From Ulota crispa (lineage: Eukaryota > Streptophyta > Bryopsida > Orthotrichales > Orthotrichaceae): a DNA stretch of 64,000 nt. Below the pieces are notes generated by a model that saw only the letters and a list, made by a program, of their open reading frames with translations, had not been told where the DNA came from and did no database searches. The stretch covers positions 10,450,471-10,514,470 of the forward strand of contig OY987247.1 of the NCBI GenBank assembly GCA_963920765.1, in the 5' to 3' direction. Of this stretch, positions 50,366-62,350 are shown one piece after another (within the stretch, counting starts at the first letter, position 1; each line of letters begins with the position of its first letter). A program made the position numbers and the translations under genes.

Positions 50366-53300
50366 ATGTCGTTCCTGTTACGTCCAACGGGCGTCTACAT
50401 CACCAAACCTTTCTGTTGTCTCCTACCGAGATGTCCTAGAATTAGCACCAATTGGAGGGGAAGGTCTGCACCTCCGAGCTCTGCTGCAATGGCCGATGAA
50501 AAGATGCGAAGACGGCCATTTAGAAAAGTGGAAATCAGGACATTTCACTCGGAAGCACAGCTGCTGGAGGAGACGGTTGTGCCGGTGAAAGACGAGGAGG
50601 TGTTGGTGAGAATGTGGCAAGCTTTTGGACGAACTCAGGAGGTTCCGGTGATTGTGAAGAAACTGATGGAGAACACGAAAGCTCTGGAAGCTGAATTGGG
50701 AGAGCAGCTCAAGTTTGGTGGACCCAGAGGGTCATTGAAGGTAAAACCCTAATCCTCAAGTCCTTATCCTGAAACCCTAGTTCTCAAATCCTGATCCTGA
50801 AACCCTAATTCTTAAATCTGAATTTGTAAACCCGAATTTTCTGTATATGTGAATCTTTAACTGGAATTCTGGAGACTTGGATTATTGAAACCGGTGTTAT
50901 TGAAACACTTGGCAGTAAATTTCAGTTGTGATCTAAACGTGGGTAATGGTATTGTAGAAATGCAATGTATGTACTTTTACAACGAGCTATCACTCTAAGA
51001 TTTTACCCTAAACTGAGCGAGATTGTTGCAATCTTGTATGGATAGTGGCATGGTAGAAGTGCATTTTTTTGAGTTTTTTCCAACAAGCTGTCACTCACAT
51101 GATTTGACCTAAATTTGAGTGAGAAATCTAAAAATATGAATTGTTTATTGGTTCTTGTTGTTGTTGTCATGTTTAACAGCAAACCCAAGATTTCGCATTT
51201 AGTCACAACCATTCTTATTTATGCTAAGGCATCAAACCGAAATGCTAGGTAAAAAAGGCCTTAGTTTAGTAAAGATGATATAATCAGTAGTTGCATACAG
51301 AAACGAAAATAAACAAGATTTTTTTACTGAATTCTCAACCAATTGTTTTGAATGATATTTTTTTTTGTAAAGCTACAGAAATGCGCTTCTAATGTCCTAT
51401 AGTATGTCTGCTACCTCAAGCATGGTGATCTAAGCTAGCAAAGAGGCCTATACAATGAGTCGTTTAAAAATTTTACAGGCTTCCATGCAAAGATCATAAG
51501 CTTTAACCCCTGGATTGGTTTCTGAATTCCCTTATAATCAAAGCCAATTTTTGATATTATAATTTGCTTCAGAATTATCATTAAATTATATGAGGGTATT
51601 AATCTTGGATGAGAATTTTATCTTTTGGCAAGATAATATATTGTTCAAAATTTGAACGTTGTCTCCTTATTAGGATTAAAGCAATGACAATATCTGGCTA
51701 GTATACCACGTTTCAATGGAACTTTGTTCATAAAATATGTTGGGTGCTTTGTTTGCAGGGTGAAGCTGGAAAAACTGAGGATCGTAGGCACCGCGCATTC
51801 TACCACACACTCTCAGATTCTGAAGCCAAGTTGCAATTTTTTGCTGCGCGCCAAGTTGCCTGCCGTATTCTTGGTAGTAATGGTTATCTTTGTGAACATG
51901 TAAGTTTCAAAAAGCTTTCTTTTGTATATTTGGCCACAATGAGCAAGGAGATCCGAAAAGCAATAGAAAGTTAACCGACCGAATGAAATGCCAAAAACTG
52001 GTTGAAGTTTGAATCTACTCGATAAAATCAGGCCTTTTAAAAATTCGTCTGAATATAGGAAAAGTATATAAGCAATATCCAGTGTATGCACTCAAAAAAC
52101 CGGTTGAAAATGAGAAATGTCGAATTTTTGCTAATGAAACTCAAAATCTCCTTGGACGATGTTTGGCCAAAGTGAACAAATACCCTTTGCCTTGATGAGC
52201 GGTTAATGCAGTCTCTGGCAAGTTCTTAAGGATAGGAAATATGTAACTACAAAGTTTGTGGATAGAAAGGATTTAAAGTTTAGGGTTTAGGATTTTGGTT
52301 GTTTGGAATGAGTTTATAATTGGAGGGGAGTGTCCATGCAGTGCTGGCTTCCCACAGAGGACTGTATGTGCGAAGCTTTGGTGAGAGGTTCTTTATGGGA
52401 GCATGTTCGTCTTTGGGTCTATATGCACCCCAAGGTATGGATCTAACCTATTTTCTACTTCCTCTTCAAGTGTCTGTATTTTTTATGATAAACATAACAA
52501 TCTAAAGTTTTGTTGACCACCCACCTTTTTCACTGTAGTTGCCCTGTATTTGTCATCAATTTCAAGTGTTTTCAATAGTCGGTTCATAATCATTGCTTTC
52601 ATTCTCAAGACAAATGAGAATATTTGTAAGATGTCAGAGTATCTTAACGCCACAATTTTTTTTTAGTGAGCCCAATTTAGCAGCATCTTTCCAGAGTAGG
52701 CACGAATTTCCCTTCTTTGTTTATTTATATGAGGTTTTTGAAACATTTGTTTGTTAACCTATTTTTGCATGTGACAGGACTTTCTGCGCAAAAACAACAC
52801 GGGCAAGCTGTTGTGGCAAACCCTTGGAAACCAGGTCCAACTGTGTGTATGCGGCATAGAGCTACAAGAAGATGTCATGTGGGCAGCCCTCCAACAGGCA
52901 GGTTTAATTCTCCCCCCTTCTTGTTGTTGTGTACCAAAATACTACCAATGTGTTCATCATTATTGATATGAAGTTTTATGTTTCCTCTTCTCAAACATTT
53001 CCTTGTATTTAGCTGTTAATATCCCTTCATTTCTAATTGATTTGTTAATACCAGTGTTATATTCTTAAGAGAATTATCAGACCACTGGATTCAAGAGATT
53101 TTGCACTATAGACTACAAGTAAATTCTCCAATAGTTGAAACGAACCTAGTGCGGCCCAAAACTTAGATTGGAGTGTCCTAGGTTTCTGTTTTGTAGACAT
53201 AGGTGTTTGTAATACAAATGAAGAGATAGGGTCCTTGAATTGTAATGTCTCCAAAAAACCATGCCGAAGAGAAATTGGAAGCTTTTGCAAACTTGTGGCC

Positions 53301-55869
53301 TCCAATAAATTGCGTGAGGAGAATCTCTTGATACAAGGTTGTCAATTGCTGTTTGGAAAGTTTAGTTCTATTGGATGTGCATGACATTCAGAAAGTTTTC
53401 CAATCACCGTAGCCGTGTGCGGTCTATTTTTGCCTTTATAGTTTAAAATTAGTTAAACATGACATTGTTGCAAGAGCTAATCTATCATCTCTCCAGGAAG
53501 GAATCATGTGTGGTGTGTTTATCCGGCAAAGAATGAGCATGAAATAACTGTGAGCAAATTGAGTTCACCTCAAGACTATACGGAAGAGGCTCAAGAAAAG
53601 AGTGAGGTAAGTTGTTCACATCACTAATGTTTCTATACATTAATCTCCAGTTTTTTGGTTTTTTTGGTTTTTTTAATTTTATCTTCATCTTTTTCCTAAA
53701 GCTCCTTTTTTCTTGACTCTCAGTTGAAACCACTTAACTTTATCATGATCGATGGAACATGGAGCAACTCTAGAGCTATGGTCAGCCGCCTCCAGGTACT
53801 CGTTCTGGATTTTTCACTGGAAAATGCTGTTTTATTCTCAATACAATTCGTCTTTGATTAGTTCAAGCCTTTGGAGACCATGTGGACTTCTTCTCAGGCG
53901 TTCTTTAATAAATCCTCAAAAGATCCCTCCATCAAATTGACGAAGTTGCTACTGGTTAATTAATTGAACATGAGATCAATACCGAATCAAGGTTGGTTTA
54001 TTATTAATATATATAACTTTGAGTTAAATCAATTTGTGGTACGCTACCATGTCCCAAGTCTCATTGAATTCTCAATACTTGATTGGTTGAGACTTGAACA
54101 TGAAAACTTAAAGTTTTACACTATGTCCCAAGTTACTTAGAAATGCTGATGTGGTTTCACTTTTTGCACTTTATGGAGGTTTTGGTAGTGCGTATGAAAG
54201 TGCAGCTTTGTTCCAAGTATTGGGTCTAACAAAAACATAAACTTAACTGAAGAGCCAACAATTCAAGCATTTTTTTTAGTATTTCTTCTTGCGCTTTTGT
54301 TTTGCAGGAAAGAGCATCTGATGTTTGGGAAGGGAATGGAATGCCATGCTTGTCGCTCTCACCAGACGAATTCTCCTCCATTCATGGGCTTCGGTGAGCA
54401 CCAACCAGGCCCTTGTTTTTTTTATTCTAGCAAAATAGTGCCAGATTGCTCTATTTAAATACAATCTAGCTAAAAATGAATAAAAAGGTGAGAACCGTAT
54501 TACAAAACCAACTCCCTTTTCTAGTAAAGTATTGGATAAAATTACCAGATTTACATGAAAAACTTTATAACATATCTTTCGAACCAAAACCTGCATAAAT
54601 GTACAACCATATGGCTTCACCATAATTCACTTGTCTTCATTTTTGCCGTTCTAGCACTCTGAAACATCCATAGCCCGTTGTTGGTGTTTTTTGTGTAATA
54701 GAGTCCCAAGAGCGGTGGGTGTTCCTAGTTTAAGAAACACCAAGCCAACGGCAATTGTCCTCAAACCTAGGGTTCTACTGCAATATAAACCGGTATAAAA
54801 AAACTTCGTGTCCTTTTGTTCCATTTCATGGCCTGTCTCACAACAGTGCATTTCACTTGGTGAAATCTGCTTACATTTTGGAGTAGCTCATTGCATTGTC
54901 GCCATTGCAACGAGGCTCCTCAACATCAAAAACTGAGACCTACAAACAGCTTTCTTGCTTGGTTGTTATGTATAATGTAATCTAAAGAGTGGAGGGCATA
55001 TCAAGGTTTAAGGACAATATCAAGCCCAAGCCAAGGTGTCCGCAAACCTAGAAAATCTTAATCACGACTAGGATTCTAATCCATACCAATCAAACAAAAA
55101 CTGATTCTCGTTACTTGACCGGCCCTGTCTTATTTTATAAGCGCCTTTGTTTTCCGCCCTCCTCTTTTTTTCAAGTTTGCAATTCCAAGCTGCACCTTGA
55201 GCTGCGTTGTCTTTGCTTGTAACAATGCCAATGCACGTCACAAGAGTGTTGTTACAACGATGAGGTTCCTCAGTACAGTAAAACCTCTGTAAACTAATGT
55301 GGTTGGGACTGCGTAGTCCGTATTAGTTTAAGTAGGTCATTGCTTAAGTTTGTGGAGGTATAATTGGCGTAACCTTGAGGGTAGTGCTGGCTTGCCAAGG
55401 ATAGCATTGAGGAACATGACTGTTGCTGCATGAATTGGTTTGGTCCATGGCTGACATCTATTTCTGTGTAGTAGCGTACTTAGTTTTGTGTTCTTATATT
55501 ATGGGGCTCACATTGAGACTAGCGTTAGATATTAATTTAGAGGGGATATTAGCTTAGGCAATATTAGTTTACAGAGATTCTACTGTATAAGGAACTGGTC
55601 TTTACAAGCAATGCTCATAATAGTGCTGTGGTGTGCTTTTGGCTTGCAGGCCTCAGCCATCGATGGAGAAGACGTGCACAGCTGCAGCAGCAGGGCAGCT
55701 CCTGCGAGAGCTGAACCAGAGAGCAGGCTTTGCAGGGCATGCGTTGGACGCCACTGCCGACTCCATTGACGACGCCGTCGATTGCCTCTCTGACGCTTTG
55801 GTTGGTCGACGACGCCGCGTTGGGCGCCCTGTCACCCGGTCTCGTAGACTGGATTACCAACGTAACTGA
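50366..55869 (+). CDS. DTW-domain tRNA-uridine aminocarboxypropyltransferase, eight exons
   Basis: The exons are 50366-50740, 51759-51899, 52342-52434, 52778-52901, 53497-53606, 53724-53795, 54308-54393 and 55650-55869, all in phase, about 406 residues. The Arg/Ser/Pro-rich N-terminus (MSFLLRPTGVYITKPFCCLL) may be an organelle presequence, with a later in-frame Met (MADEKMRRR) as an alternative start. The zinc-site signature C-x2-C-x2-P-x3-C-x-C spans exons 2 and 3 (LCEH-CWLPTEDCMC). Then come LWVYMHPKDFLRKNNTGKLL, HVWCVYPAKN and the DTW core FIMIDGTWSNSRAM (D-x-T-W). The family transfers the 3-amino-3-carboxypropyl group from SAM to uridine of tRNA (acp3U). It is closest in memory to Arabidopsis At2g41750. 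Intron 7 contains an Emigrant-type MITE. Confidence 0.93.
50741..50815. repeat. short tandem repeat at the start of DTW intron 1
   Basis: The phrase CCTGAAACCCTAATTCTCAAA recurs three times in diverged form directly after the exon 1 donor. It carries AAACCCTAA telo-box cores in the orientation opposite to the upstream cluster. Confidence 0.55.
55276..55585. mobile_element. pogo/Emigrant-type MITE in DTW intron 7
   Basis: The ends CAGTAAAACCTCTGTAAACT and the inverted AGTTTACAGAGATTCTACTG are flanked by TA (55274-55275, 55586-55587). The terminus is nearly that of the Arabidopsis Emigrant family (CAGTAAAACCTCTATAAATT), a pogo-derived MITE. It is 310 bp long. Confidence 0.85.
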
Positions 55870-56998
55870 ACCTCCTCTGAGCTTCTTCATTTCTTCTTTT
55901 TTTTTTGCTCTCATTCTTTTGTGTTGTCAAACACAATCTTTTGCTTTGGATCTGTTGAGAAATTTATGATTCAAGGACGCAAGCAACTTGCAATGTTCAC
56001 GGAGGGTTAGTGTGTTTCATGCTTGAGAATCTAAGATGTGTATTAGCTTATGCACTTGAGGACTAGGTTACTTTGATATGTTGTTAGACAATGGGTTCAG
56101 AAACCAAGGTGTGAAACGTAATTGGGACTTAGTCTTGAGCCTAGGTTTTTGTTTGGGGCTTTATGATTCAAGGATGCATGGAGCTTGCAACAGGGAGGTT
56201 CAAATATCTTAAATAAATAGTGAACAAAATGGTCGTGAACAAGTTTTTATTCACCAGTGAATATGCTGTCACTACCACAGGAGGTTGTCATGGCTTGTTC
56301 ACGGAGTGACTTGGCAGGGTTATTCACCAATTTCATTCACGTGAACAAAATTGGTGGGGAACGGCATATTTGAACCCCCCTAATATGTTGGAATCAAATT
56401 ACTCAATGTTGATTGATTAATCTGAAACCTATTGATTTATTGGTGGTTAGAGTACAAGCCTACTTTGGTGGTTGGAAGTTCACTAGGGTACACCAGTAGT
56501 TGGTGCAATACATTGAGTACTCACTACATGTTTATGGGTACGAAAAGAGGCATGTGGGTGCTTTACAACATCCCTTGCTATTCAAGGGAGATGTAGTTGA
56601 GTTTTAATATCACTTGATATCTCACTTCTATGGGTGGGTGGCAAAGTTGTACTCTCTTCTTTATATAATATTCATAATGTTCACAATATTCACAAGAAAA
56701 TATATTAGATCAAATCATTTTGAGTTTTTGATATGTACTAGATAATGGGTTGAGAGACGTAGTTGTGAGATGTAACCAAGATGTACTTCTCAATCATGGA
56801 CTTGGTTGATATTTTATGATTGAAGAATGTAAGAATCTTGCAATATTCATGAAGGTCTATTGTTTTTCATGCTTGAGAATTTGAGTTTCATTTAACACAC
56901 TTCAATTCAGGTTAATTGAAGACTTGTGGAACTGAATAATTCTAATATTTTGACATTGGCTTGAATGATTGATCTGAAAATGTAATGGTGTTAAATTT
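55870..56998. repeat. diverged direct repeats downstream of the DTW gene
   Basis: A block with TATGATTCAAGGA, then CTTGCAATGTTCA, then GTTTCATGCTTGAGAATCT occurs near 55967, in part near 56163, and again near 56815. The preceding ACAATGGGTT block (56090) recurs at about 56748. No gene is seen. Confidence 0.55.
56193..56380. mobile_element. short MITE with GGGNGGTTCAAATAT ends
   Basis: The ends GGGAGGTTCAAATATC and GGCATATTTGAACCCCCC are inverted. The interior has self-complementary GTGAACAA/TTGTTCAC phrases. No clear target duplication was seen. Confidence 0.55.
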
Positions 56999-57696
56999 GG
57001 GAATTGATATGTGCACACTGGGGGTTTGATATATGCACATTAGGAGGGGTAAATTTTAGATATTTACCATCAACAAGTTGAATTTGAAAAATTTGAACTC
57101 AAATTTGAATTTCAAGACCTTGACTTAGTTTGGAACCACAAAAGAGGTTATAATTGAACAATGTCCAATGGAAGACTTAGTTTTTTTTTACAAAGAAAGG
57201 GAAAATTAATAATTTGCCCTTTAGCTAAGCTTTTCCATGGAGCGTTGTTCAAATGTATCCTCCTTTGTGGTTCTAGACTAAATCAAGGCATTTAAATCCA
57301 AATCTAAGTTTAAATTTCCCAAATTCAAGTTGTTGATGGTAAATATTGAAAAAATCCAAGGTGTGCATAAGGTACGAGCACCCATAAAGCGCCAATCTAA
57401 GGGTTTTGAACATGATGAGTATCAATAAACAGCTAGCAACTATAGGATCTTATTAGGAATAGAAAAATAATGAGTTTACACTTTTGAATGTATTATTTGG
57501 ATACTGTGAGAATAAGTTGTGAATTTTTTAAAAACAAACTGCATTGCACCCATAACCACTTTCAAAATTTTATGTTCACATGTTATACATCCTTGTTATT
57601 ACATCTATCCACTTTCACAGATTTTCCAAGATTTTGAGAGGTGACAGTTATGGGTACACTGACGCTTATGGGTGTACACACCTTATATCAATTCCC
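56999..57696. mobile_element. MULE-like foldback element, copy 3, split by a nested MITE
   Basis: It starts GGGAATTGATATGTGCACAC and ends TATATCAATTCCC. The arms (ACCATCAACAAGTTGAATTT against AAGTTGTTGATGGTA) pair as in the other copies. No matching 9-bp flanks were seen. A TA-target MITE at 57370-57683 interrupts its right end. Confidence 0.8.
57370..57683. mobile_element. TA-target MITE nested in foldback copy 3
   Basis: The ends AGGTACGAGCACCCATAA and the inverted TTATGGGTGTACACACCT are flanked by TA (57368-57369, 57684-57685). The host bases on either side (GTGTGCA and TATATCAATTCCC) are contiguous in the intact copy at 39757-39776. The first bases resemble those of the MITE at 11703. 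Confidence 0.85.
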
Positions 57697-57704
57697 TTGT
57701 GTTA

Positions 57705-58849
57705 TGTAGCTGATTTATTCTAGGAATATTCATTGAGAAAAAACTTAATGCATCTAACTGCCAGTTTGAGATTAAAACTAATTAAAGCCTCATAGTTTTT
57801 GTACTGTTCCACAGTGTTAAGTAACTTATAAATAATTACATGGAACTCAACAAATAGAACATGAAGTTTAAAAGCTACGTAAATAGTCCCAAGTAAATCT
57901 TTTAAAAAATAAAGCTATCAAGCCTATTTACTTATTGAAAAGCCCGAAGAAGGCTCTTTAGTCCTTTCGAGGCTAAAAACTTATGGCTTAGAATACCCAT
58001 AGGTAATTTACACCCACGATCATAAAAATTAAGAGCGCATTTTTGTTGAGCTGTGAGGGCCAGTAAGTTTTGCATTTATGTAGTTTTTACAACACTTTCG
58101 TAATTTTGTAATTTTTGAGCCTTTTTGTCAGAAGCAAGACAAGATTTTAGGAGGATCACTTCCAGAATTACAATTATTTAGCAAAAGATCATATATGAAT
58201 GATTGTGAAAGTTTGAACTTATATGCAATACCGTAATGTGACATGGGTTTTGTCTTTGGAATGATGAATATTTTCACCCAAAGTGGTTCTTCTACAATTA
58301 TATGAAATAAAGATGATTTTGATTTTGTAAGCACATAATCATTTCAATGATTTGTCATATATTCAATGCAAACAAAATATCATGTTCCTTCAAATTTAAA
58401 AGGATAAAAAATGTGGAAACTGTTGAATTTTTATAATGTTCACCACAAATGGAAGTAGGTGTGTGTAACATGTTTTAATAAAATTGTTAACTGTTCAAGA
58501 TACTAATAATTCAAAACTCTTTCAACATTAGCATTTTATTAGTGAACATTTTGTTGTAGCTCTTACTCATTTTCACATATTTCATTATTTGTTTCTTGAC
58601 ATTTTGTGGGAATTCAATTTTGACATTTTCAATTAATAAAAAACAAAACCCGTGTCACACTTTGGTATTACATAGTACAAACACTTAAATTTAAGAACCA
58701 AATTAATTTGCAACATGTCTTATTTAACTCACTCTTGAATCTCAATGTGCTCTTGTTAACCTCATGAAAATTGCAAGAAGAGTAGCATGGGACCCAACAT
58801 TGTATCTTTGAATCTTTTCACATATTGGATTACCCAAAAATATGAGTGT
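57705..58849. other. AT-rich intergenic DNA
   Basis: No gene or clear element is seen. Confidence 0.4.
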
Positions 58850-59185
58850 ATTTAGTGAGGAATTTTTTGCTTTCCATTATGGATCACGTGTTTATGATCA
58901 CTTCTAAAAAAATCAAATGAAAAATAACTTTTTTCCACTTTTGCAAAGTGTTTTCTGTTCTCCATTGGACAAAAAAGTGTTTGTTTTGCTGTGCATGCCA
59001 CTTCCTTTTGTCCTTTGTGTGCACACTCGCTTGCATACAAGAAAGAAGTAGTGTGCACATGAAGGGAGAAGAGAAGTGGCATGCACAACAAAATAAACAC
59101 TTGAAATTTTTTGATCCAAAGGTATTTGTGAAATTTCTAAAAAAGCACTACTAAAGTTTGCAAACTTCAGGGGTATCCATTAATT
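58850..59185. mobile_element. relative of the intron-3 foldback element
   Basis: It shares the hairpin core (TGCATGCCACTTCC and its invert GAAGTGGCATGCAC) and the terminal AACTTCAGGGGTATCCAT with the element at 19226-19578. Its left arm is unrelated or lost. Confidence 0.5.
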
Positions 59186-59188
59186 TTT

Positions 59189-59597
59189 GGGAATTGATAT
59201 ATATACCACACCCTTTCAATTACTATACCACACCCGCAGGGAAAATTTAGATTTCTACCTTCAAAAAACTGAATTTGAGAATTTGGAATTCAAATTTGGA
59301 CTTAGAGATCCTAATTTAGTCTAGAACCATAAAAAAAAGTTGCAATTCAATTGCACCAATGAAAATGTTTATCTTCTTTACAAACAAAAGTAAAAGTAAC
59401 ATTTTTCTCCCTAGTTAAACCTTTTCATTGGGTGTTGTTGAATTGCAACTTTTTGTATGGCTCTAGACTAAATCATGGTCTCTAAGTCCAAATCTGAATT
59501 CAAAATTCTCAAATTCATCTTTTTGATGGTAGAAATCTAAAATTGTCCCCTGGGTGTGGTATAGTAATTGAAAGGGTGTGTACACATATCAAATCCC
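59189..59597. mobile_element. MULE-like foldback element, copy 4, with perfect 9-bp target duplication
   Basis: The inverted ends GGGAATTGATATATATACCA and GTACACATATCAAATCCC pair imperfectly, with a second matching block (CTTTCAATTACTATACCACA) inside. It is flanked on both sides by the identical 9-mer TTAATTTTT (59180-59188, 59598-59606). A 9-bp duplication is the hallmark of Mutator-like transposition. Confidence 0.85.
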
Positions 59598-59614
59598 TTA
59601 ATTTTTCCCTTTAA

Positions 59615-60237
59615 CCCCTAAATGCCCAAGGCCTTTTTGAGCTTCTAGGAATTTGCTCTTTGATAAGTTGTATCATTTTTTTTTTGAATTGTAACCATAC
59701 AAATTCAAACTTGATGTGTTAAACATCACACAAGAAAAGAAATCACAACAACATCACTTATGGATTGAAAGATTATAATGTTTGATCAAGCGGGTGTTAA
59801 AAGTGCAAAAATGACTTCAAGTCTTTCATTCCTCTTTTCAGGTGTCAAATCTAACATGTTGATCACCAAAAAAAATATGAAGCTAAAGGACACAACTTAC
59901 ATAACTCCAATCCATTTACGGCTTTTCAAAACCTCTTTTACAAATGTTTAAAATGAATTTCTAATGTGAATTTTTCTCCAAGATCTAGTGTATTTGAGGC
60001 TCATTTTCATGAGCTCTCATCACTAAAAAGTCAAAATTGCAATGAACACCCTTGCACAAAACCTTAAATAGAAAATTCACAATCAATAATCTACAAAATT
60101 GGATTTTTAATACTAAAACTAGGTTTCAAAAAGAATAGCCCAAAAATATTAAGTACTTAAAAGAGCATCTTAATTAGGTTTTATTGAATTTCAAAATATT
60201 GTCAACACCAAAATGTGGTGCCTTGGGCATTTAGGGG
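59615..60237. mobile_element. piggyBac-like MITE with perfect terminal inverted repeats
   Basis: TTAA (59611-59614) then CCCCTAAATGCCCAAGGC; GCCTTGGGCATTTAGGGG then TTAA (60238-60241). The ends are perfect inverts, so this is probably one of the youngest copies here. It is 623 bp long with no transposase. Confidence 0.88.
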
Positions 60238-60261
60238 TTAAACTATATGGAGTTGAAATGA

Positions 60262-60350
60262 GACATGTGGTCTTGGACATGTAGAAGTAAAACATGTGGA
60301 ACAGGGACATGTAGAGTTGGGACATGTAGAGTAGGGACATCTGGAGCCAG
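60262..60350. repeat. short tandem repeat (GGGACATGTAGAGTT-like, ~15 bp)
   Basis: About six imperfect copies of GGACATGTAGAGT-like phrases follow one another just right of the piggyBac-like element. The open frames here are by-products. Confidence 0.7.
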
Positions 60351-61135
60351 GCCAAGGAACATAGAAGGAACCGCTCACTCCAGCTTCCTTTTTGTACCTT
60401 TCTGTCATGCAAGCCCCTCTTGGCTCCTGCCCTGTGATCAGAGCCAGTAAAGTGCTGTCTTTATTTTGCATGACCCCAGAGAAATCGGCCTGGTATCAGC
60501 ACAAACGTCCTTGTGGGGTCACGGACTCACGGTGAAAAAGCTCACATTCTTAACCGTACAAGAAAGTAAGAATTTGGACATTTACCACACGGAGATTGGA
60601 GTTGCTCATGTTTATCTCTTTTTGTGGTGCCAAAACTAAGGGTGAACTTCCATGTTGATTAGAAATAAGCCATGTCAATTAGCATTTTCTGACTTTGAAA
60701 ATTTCAAATCTCCAAATTTTTCATGTTTCTTACAAATAAAATGTGCCAAAGCACAATTTTGATTTCCAAAGTTGCTATATCCCCAATGTGTAGCCTTTAG
60801 GACCCCAAGTCCTTCTTTCTAAAGGACTTGGGAGGGACACATGCACTGCATGGGGTCTCTATTGAAGGTGGTTCATGTCATGGTACGTTAAGTGGCCATG
60901 ACTTGATTTGTCCTAATGGCCTCATAAACCTTTCCCTAATCACCTCCATCCTGGGATATCCCATATTTGTGAGGTTAACTTTTGTTTTTCGCATTTAGGG
61001 TCATGAGTTGTGATACACTCATGCATGGTTCTGTTACTTCTTTGTTGTTTTGCATTTCTCCAATTCACAGGTTGCCTTTCGCCTTGGCATCATGGAAAAG
61101 GTGAAAATGAGCAACTTCAATCTCCTTGTGCTGTC

Positions 61136-61397
61136 TAAAACACCATATTCGTTAATTTGGGAAAAATGATACATTTTGGGACTTTCAAGAAGTTTGAGGT
61201 GATTACCTCAAATCAAGCTCAAGGTTCTTTTTGGTACATGTGCCCTCACTTGAGAGGAGGGATTTGCGAGGGAAAAAATCTTAGTGGCTCATAATGAATC
61301 TGATACCTTCAAATCTGATTTAAAGTGGCATTTTGGGCTTGAGGTGGAGTACAAAATGGTACATCTGTTTTCCCAAATTAATGAATGTGGTGTTCTA
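61136..61397. mobile_element. MITE, second copy of the family in NUDX14 intron 9
   Basis: The ends TAAAACACCATATTCGTTAA and the inverted TTAATGAATGTGGTGTTCTA are followed inward by pairing GGGAAAA/TTTTCCC. It is 262 bp long and matches the ends at 15699-15956. Confidence 0.7.
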
Positions 61398-62010
61398 AGC
61401 TATTAGAGATTTAGAGCATCTCCACCCCTATTGTAAACACAACAAATTAGGGAGCTTTTTGGATGAAAACAAAGCAATTATTGCAAGGACTTGCCTAAAT
61501 ATCTCCTTGACTCAACAAAAATTGCATTGACCTTGTGCATTGCAATTCCTTCAAACACTATATTTTTTGAATCACTGGTTGGTTGAATAATCAATGATAA
61601 AGAATCTTTTTGCTTAAGCAAACAAGGAGGTTTGTTATTGGTTCAACGTTAATTCACCTAATTGAACACATGGGAGAAATAAGTGGTCAACAAACAATTG
61701 GAGTTGTCATACCTTCTTCACCCATTCTCAATCTTCAAAGATTGGGGTCATTGTGCACTTTCCTTGATTTGCAAAGGGCCCATTCTCTAAAAATTGAGAA
61801 GTTTTCTTTTCACCTTGGGGATGGAAGAATGGGCATGAAGAAGTTTTGTATATGAAGTTCTTACCCATGTGTACATGGCTTTTTTTCATCTTGCTTGTCT
61901 GGCTTTCACTCTCCTTGTAGTTGAGACATGACCAGGATGAAGTGACCCCATCATTGCCCTTTTCTTGGATGAATGGGGCCAAGAGCTCCTTGGGGGAGCT
62001 CAATCAACTA
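61398..62010. other. intergenic DNA without recognised gene
   Basis: An 81-codon plus frame (61610-61855) has no recognisable domain. Confidence 0.3.
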
Positions 62011-62348
62011 CAGTGGTGCTTGGTTAGCATCAACCTTTGTAAGAGCAACAAATGGATAGGATCACAACCCCACTCCTCTTTTGCTCAAAAGCATGTATTA
62101 TGAGCTTGGTTAGGGTCAAGTGCTTGCATATGGTCAATGTTTTCTTTTCATCAATTCCCATCTTGACTCCTTAGTTAGAAAAGCGTTTGGTTAGTGTATC
62201 AAAAACATGGGTGGGAAAGCACCTCCAAAGTTGCAACCCTTAGAACTAGGGAAAGTAACACACATGGAGGGTTTGTTTATGATCAATGCTTGGATAAGGT
62301 CAACACTTTCTACAAGCCCAAAGTGTTGATGCTAACCAAGCACCAGTG
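62011..62348. mobile_element. TA-target MITE (Tc1/mariner or pogo type)
   Basis: The ends CAGTGGTGCTTGGTTAGCAT and the inverted ATGCTAACCAAGCACCAGTG differ at one position. They are flanked by TA (62009-62010, 62349-62350). Inside, ATGGTCAATG and GATCAATGCTTGG are further internal repeats. It is 338 bp long. Confidence 0.8.
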
Positions 62349-62350
62349 TA

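Noticed and set aside
60238-60471. Cys/Ser/Thr-rich open frames on both strands
   Set aside because: They are by-products of the 15-bp GGGACATGTAGAGTT tandem repeat.
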